DNA of 64,000 bases from Palsa-504 sp003136255 (GTDB taxonomy: Bacteria; Actinomycetota; Actinomycetes; Streptosporangiales; Streptosporangiaceae). The DNA lies in NCBI GenBank assembly GCA_003136255.1, contig PLDT01000248.1, forward strand, positions 1-64,000. Reading direction: 5' to 3'. Under the pieces are notes generated by a model. That model saw only the letters and a list, made by a program, of their open reading frames with translations, searched no databases and was not told the DNA's origin. Shown one piece after another: positions 63,286 to 64,000 of the stretch; within the stretch, counting starts at the first letter, position 1, and each line of letters opens with the position of its first letter. Position numbers and translations under genes: made by a program.

Positions 63286-64000
63286 TCACCCGGCCTGGTA
63301 ATCGCTAGTTGTCTTGGCGGTCCCCAGGTATCCGTCGATGGCGCGGACGGAGGAGTTGGTCATGAAGGTTCTCAGGCTGACCTTTAGGCCGAGCCGGTCC
63401 GCGAGCCGGGCGACGAGTACCGCGGCGAGCAGGGAGTGGCCGCCTAGGTCGAAGAAACTGTCCTCGACCCCGACCCGGTCCAGGCCCAGCACCTGCGCGA
63501 ACAATTCGCACAGGGCCTGTTCCCGGGGGCTGGCTGGAGCCCCGCCGCCGCCCGCGGCGTACTCCGGGGCGGGCAGCGCCTGCCGGTCCAGCTTGCCGTT
63601 GGTGGTCAGCGGCAGCGCGTCCAGCACCATGACCGTGGCTGGCACCATGTATCCGGGCAGCACCCGCCCGCACGCTTCCCGCAGTACCGCCGGGTCGAGC
63701 CCGGCACCGGGGTCCGGCACGACGTATCCGATCAGCCGCTTATCCCCGGGCTGATCCTCTCGCACCGCCGCCGCCGCCTGCCCCGCCCCTGGCACGCTCG
63801 CGAGGACGGCCTCGATCTCGCCGAGCTCGATCCGGAACCCGCGTACCGTCACCTGGTCATCGGCCCGGCCCAGGTACTCGATCTGTCCGGACTGGTTCCA
63901 CCGGCCCAGGTCCCCGGTCCGGTACATCCGCTCCCCGGCCGCGCCGAACGGGCACGCGGTGAACCGCTCCCCAGTCAGTCCTGGCCGGCTCAGGTACCCC
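63286..64000 (-). CDS. NRPS adenylation-thiolation protein (C-terminal part, partial)
   Basis: 238 visible residues, running off the right edge. Adenylation motifs A7 MYRTGDLGRW, A8 RGFRIELGEIE and A10 NGKLDRQAL (with catalytic Lys) are normal, and a T domain with Ser in FFDLGGHSLLAAV follows, then a short C-terminal tail. It ends two bases away from C2, convergently. The N-terminal core with substrate code is beyond the window. Confidence 0.92.
   Translation of the reverse strand, partial: GYLSRPGLTGERFTACPFGAAGERMYRTGDLGRWNQSGQIEYLGRADDQVTVRGFRIELGEIEAVLASVPGAGQAAAAVREDQPGDKRLIGYVVPDPGAGLDPAVLREACGRVLPGYMVPATVMVLDALPLTTNGKLDRQALPAPEYAAGGGGAPASPREQALCELFAQVLGLDRVGVEDSFFDLGGHSLLAAVLVARLADRLGLKVSLRTFMTNSSVRAIDGYLGTAKTTSDYQAG

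Overview
The window is high-GC actinobacterial DNA (an Actinomycetes-type genome: RbpA, DUF397 plus anti-sigma-type ATPase, Ppm1-type mannosyltransferase, DyP/encapsulin pair, frequent GTG starts and 4-bp ATGA/GTGA overlaps). It looks like a short-read draft scaffold: five N gaps (416-417, 1813-1829, 4773-4774, 10259-10260, 60959-61011) all fall inside genes, and in most of them the missing length is clearly not the number of Ns.

Region 1 (1 to about 19.3 kb) is ordinary chromosome: a UvrA/DrrC-type ABC protein (partial), DUF397 protein, an anti-sigma-like ATPase, a flippase-like membrane protein, a cytochrome P450, a DyP peroxidase with an encapsulin shell, CorA, an S9A oligopeptidase, PRPP synthetase, adenylate kinase, small membrane proteins, two methyltransferases, a GDPD, RbpA with a visible sigma-R-type promoter, a polyprenol-phosphate mannose synthase, a CBS-domain protein and an atypical SDR.

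Region 2 (about 19.3 to beyond 64 kb) is an enediyne biosynthetic gene cluster. The core is a seven-gene minus-strand operon (43939 to 30996): UnbV, UnbU, the enediyne PKS (KS-AT-ACP-KR-DH-PPTase, 2002 aa), its hot-dog thioesterase, a flavin reductase (E6 type), a P450 (E7 type) and an acyl-CoA carboxylase beta subunit. A second minus-strand group (27348 to 22868) carries a DUF1702 protein (which I take to be UnbL/E3), a DUF5987 protein (E8 type), a GMC oxidoreductase (E9 type) and an AhpD-like protein. Regulators sit around these groups: a divergent two-component system, two paralogous AraC-type regulators with an unusual C-terminal domain, and two TetR proteins.

The distal part (45 to 64 kb) encodes the peripheral moiety and tailoring: two paralogous acyl-CoA-dehydrogenase-fold flavin monooxygenases, a class C beta-lactamase-like serine hydrolase, a ThDP enzyme, an epoxide hydrolase, an FAD monooxygenase, a secreted alpha/beta hydrolase, an SgcJ-like protein, and a fully dissociated NRPS set: three free-standing condensation proteins, an A-T protein whose A4 Asp is replaced by Ala, a carrier protein carrying only a degenerate A-domain lid, and a second A-T running off the right edge. 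The logic resembles C-1027-type clusters (free-standing A, T and C enzymes that load a modified amino or aryl acid and join it to an epoxide-derived enediyne alcohol), but no MIO aminomutase, apoprotein or transporter is seen here, so the cluster is probably incomplete to the right.

The most unusual sequence signals are: a tandem duplication of a condensation gene whose junction removed the start codon of the second copy; a shared TGTTATGCAA element upstream of three regulatory or boundary loci; a dense set of inverted repeats in the divergent promoter at 53.0-53.4 kb; and a type II tRNA with a Ser-like body and a loop that does not give a normal anticodon.
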